From Dyadobacter subterraneus (lineage in GTDB: Bacteria; Bacteroidota; Bacteroidia; Cytophagales; Spirosomataceae): a stretch of DNA of 64,000 nt. Below, in pieces: positions 62,913-64,000 of the stretch. The stretch's first letter is position 1, and each line of letters opens with the position of its first letter. The notes below the pieces were generated by a model. That model was not told the origin of the DNA. It saw only the letters and a program-made list of their open reading frames with translations, and ran no database searches. Made by a program: the position numbers and the translations under genes. The stretch lies in NCBI RefSeq assembly GCF_015221875.1, contig NZ_JACYGY010000001.1:6006097-6070096 (forward strand), written 5' to 3'.

Positions 62913-63584
62913 ATGCAGGAATATGTAATCATTGTAGCTGGTGGTTCGGGTAGCCGGATGAAAAGTGATATACCAAAACAGTTTATTCCTGTCAACGGAC
63001 TGCCTGTCCTGATGCATACGCTTAAAGCGTTTAGAAATTATTCCGAAGCTTTAAAGATAATCCTGGTTCTACCGGAAGCGCAGTTTACGTATTGGAATCA
63101 ACTTTGTAATGAGTTTTTATTTGTGGAATCCTACTCGCTTATAGCAGGTGGAGAAACAAGATTTCATTCGGTTAAAAATGGCTTGGATAGCATTCAGGAA
63201 AGTGAAGACGCTTTTGTCGCGGTCCATGACGGCGTCCGCCCTGTAATTAGTAAAGAAATTATTTTGGAAAGCTTTCAAAAAGCTGCTCAATTCGGTTCTG
63301 CCGTAGCTAGCGTACCGCTTAAAGACTCAATCAGAATTATAGAAAATACCGAAAAGAACACGGCCATGGACCGTTCCTCATTTCGCTTAATCCAAACCCC
63401 TCAGACATTCAGAATTGACTGGATGAAAAAAGCATTTAATAATCCATACCAATCACTATTTACAGATTGCGCCAGTGTTCTGGAATTTGAAGGTTATCCG
63501 ATTTTTTTAACGGAAGGCTCTTATGAGAATATTAAGATTACGACGCCTGAGGATTTGAGATGGGCTGAGATTTATCTGAAATAA
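62913..63584 (+). CDS. ispD: 2-C-methyl-D-erythritol 4-phosphate cytidylyltransferase
   Basis: A 223-residue nucleotidyltransferase: VAGGSGSRMKSDIPKQF holds the CTP loop and Lys, followed by GGETRFHSVKNGL, VAVHDGVRPV, ASVPLKDSI and the FTDCASVLE/GSYENIKITTPEDL end. It makes CDP-ME in the non-mevalonate isoprenoid pathway, in the cytosol. It is last on this strand; the rRNA genes converge on it. Confidence 0.93.
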   Translation: MQEYVIIVAGGSGSRMKSDIPKQFIPVNGLPVLMHTLKAFRNYSEALKIILVLPEAQFTYWNQLCNEFLFVESYSLIAGGETRFHSVKNGLDSIQESEDAFVAVHDGVRPVISKEIILESFQKAAQFGSAVASVPLKDSIRIIENTEKNTAMDRSSFRLIQTPQTFRIDWMKKAFNNPYQSLFTDCASVLEFEGYPIFLTEGSYENIKITTPEDLRWAEIYLK

Positions 63585-63694
63585 ATTGTTATTGATCCTA
63601 CCTTATCCGATTCTGCATTTTCGTATAGTTTGATCGAATATATTGTCTTATCAGTCTTTCTTTAAAGTTTGACAACTTTTAGAAAATTCATAAC

Positions 63695-63730
63695 GAAAAA
63701 AAATCCCATTCTTTTGAGGATGAGATAAGG
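63695..63730 (-). terminator. Terminator after the 5S-like RNA
   Basis: Read on the minus strand, ATCTCAT pairs with ATGGGAT (one G-U) around CCTCAAAAGA, followed by eight T. It ends the rRNA transcript. Confidence 0.6.
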
Positions 63731-63741
63731 ATAATAATATT

Positions 63742-63897
63742 GTGGCGGCTGGACTGCGCGCCTCACCTATTCCCACTACGTGGCGCTGTATCATCGGCGG
63801 TTCCGGGCTTAACTTCTCTGTCCCGGGCCGGGCTCACGGGCGAGCGGACCACGCAGCCTGGGAAGAGGTGAAGCGAGTGTCGCCCCAGACCGAGCCA
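63742..63897 (-). rRNA. Enlarged, GC-rich 5S rRNA-like gene
   Basis: The minus strand holds three 5S rRNA core blocks in order: CACCTCTTCCCA (63870-63859), CAGAGAAGTTAAGCCC (63820-63805) and CGCCGATGATAC (63799-63788), and ends in CCGCCACAATA like the copy at the window edge. However 38 bases separate the first two blocks, where 5S usually has about 7, and about 12 extra bases lie near the 3' end. The total is about 155 nt against 120. Its 5' and 3' arms can pair over nearly their whole length. It is about 65 % GC. It may be a variant 5S, a decayed copy, or a 5S-derived RNA. Confidence 0.6.
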
Positions 63898-63907
63898 ATA
63901 GTAACCA

Positions 63908-63939
63908 ACAAAAAAAGCCTCACATTTCTGCGAGGCTTT
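63908..63939 (-). terminator. Terminator between the two 5S genes
   Basis: Minus strand: AAAGCCTC pairs with GAGGCTTT around GCAGAAATGT, then T-run. It ends the main rRNA operon before the second 5S-like gene. Confidence 0.85.
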
Positions 63940-63954
63940 GATTATAATAGTATT

Positions 63955-64000
63955 GTGGCGGCTACCTACTTTACCAGGTTTGACCCAAGTATCATCGGCG
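63955..64000 (-). rRNA. rrf: 5S rRNA, 3' end (partial, runs off window)
   Basis: The minus strand gives CGCCGATGATACTTGGG.. and GTAAAGTAGGTAGCCGCCA, the standard 3' third of bacterial 5S rRNA, of normal size. The 5' part and presumably 23S and 16S lie beyond the window on this strand. Confidence 0.8.

Overview
The window looks like a chromosomal segment of a Bacteroidota bacterium of the order Cytophagales, most like Dyadobacter/Spirosoma relatives. The taxon is inferred from gene content, not from a search. Signs are Bacteroidota-type promoters (TTG, about 20 bases, then TAnnTTTG), a type IX secretion (T9SS) sorting domain, a DUF5686/CarboxypepD_reg outer-membrane protein, a serine palmitoyltransferase for sphingolipids, a tiny histone-H1-like protein, a DUF4286 protein and many SusC-free sugar genes (GH92, DUF1080, haem-binding dehydrogenase). 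Base composition is about 40 % GC and fairly even, apart from a GC-rich 5S-like block at the right end. No IS element, prophage, CRISPR array or tRNA was seen.

Layout. 1-2.8 kb: the 3' end of a c-type cytochrome dehydrogenase, a HicB/HicA toxin-antitoxin module whose toxin has a nonsense codon, and a membrane protein with a small partner. 2.8-5.2 kb: an AraC regulator divergent from hxlB-hxlA (ribulose monophosphate formaldehyde fixation). 5.2-17 kb: a PhnA-like protein, an AAA/DUF4143 ATPase, the DUF5686 protein, a hybrid histidine kinase, a Bcr/CflA efflux pump, an EthD protein, a 5'-nucleotidase split over two genes, and a NarL-type regulator with a degenerate receiver. 17-21.3 kb: two convergent, overlapping L,D-transpeptidases, a RarD-like transporter and a secreted unknown. 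21.3-30.2 kb: a carbohydrate region with two DUF1080 hydrolases, GH92 mannosidase, a LacI regulator and a haem dehydrogenase, with two LacI-like palindromes placed where they could control both plus-strand units. 30.2-34.7 kb: a hybrid kinase with Hpt convergent with a sigma-54 activator.

34.7-41.4 kb: a 1.6 kb AT-rich gene-free stretch, then a 1345-residue repeat surface protein and a T9SS-sorted partner. 41.5-45 kb: two exported ferritin-like proteins, a sulfite-oxidase-like molybdoenzyme and its cytochrome c. 45-50 kb: Uma2 nuclease, secreted nuclease, and three poorly known genes (a possible psi/UDG-fold protein and two membrane coiled-coil proteins). 50-64 kb: mostly housekeeping (acyl-CoA ligase, PIN toxin-antitoxin pair, hydrolases, cysM, HPF, MaoC, SPT, accC, queA, ispD), ending in the 3' end of an rRNA operon read on the minus strand. 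There a normal-looking 5S 3' end is followed by a second, enlarged, GC-rich 5S-like RNA.

The most unusual points are the 5S-like RNA, the broken HicA flanked by duplicated terminator/promoter sequence, the RuMP pair with its direct-repeat control region, the LacI palindromes linking the sugar genes, and the unknown membrane/coiled-coil cluster at 46.3-49.6 kb.
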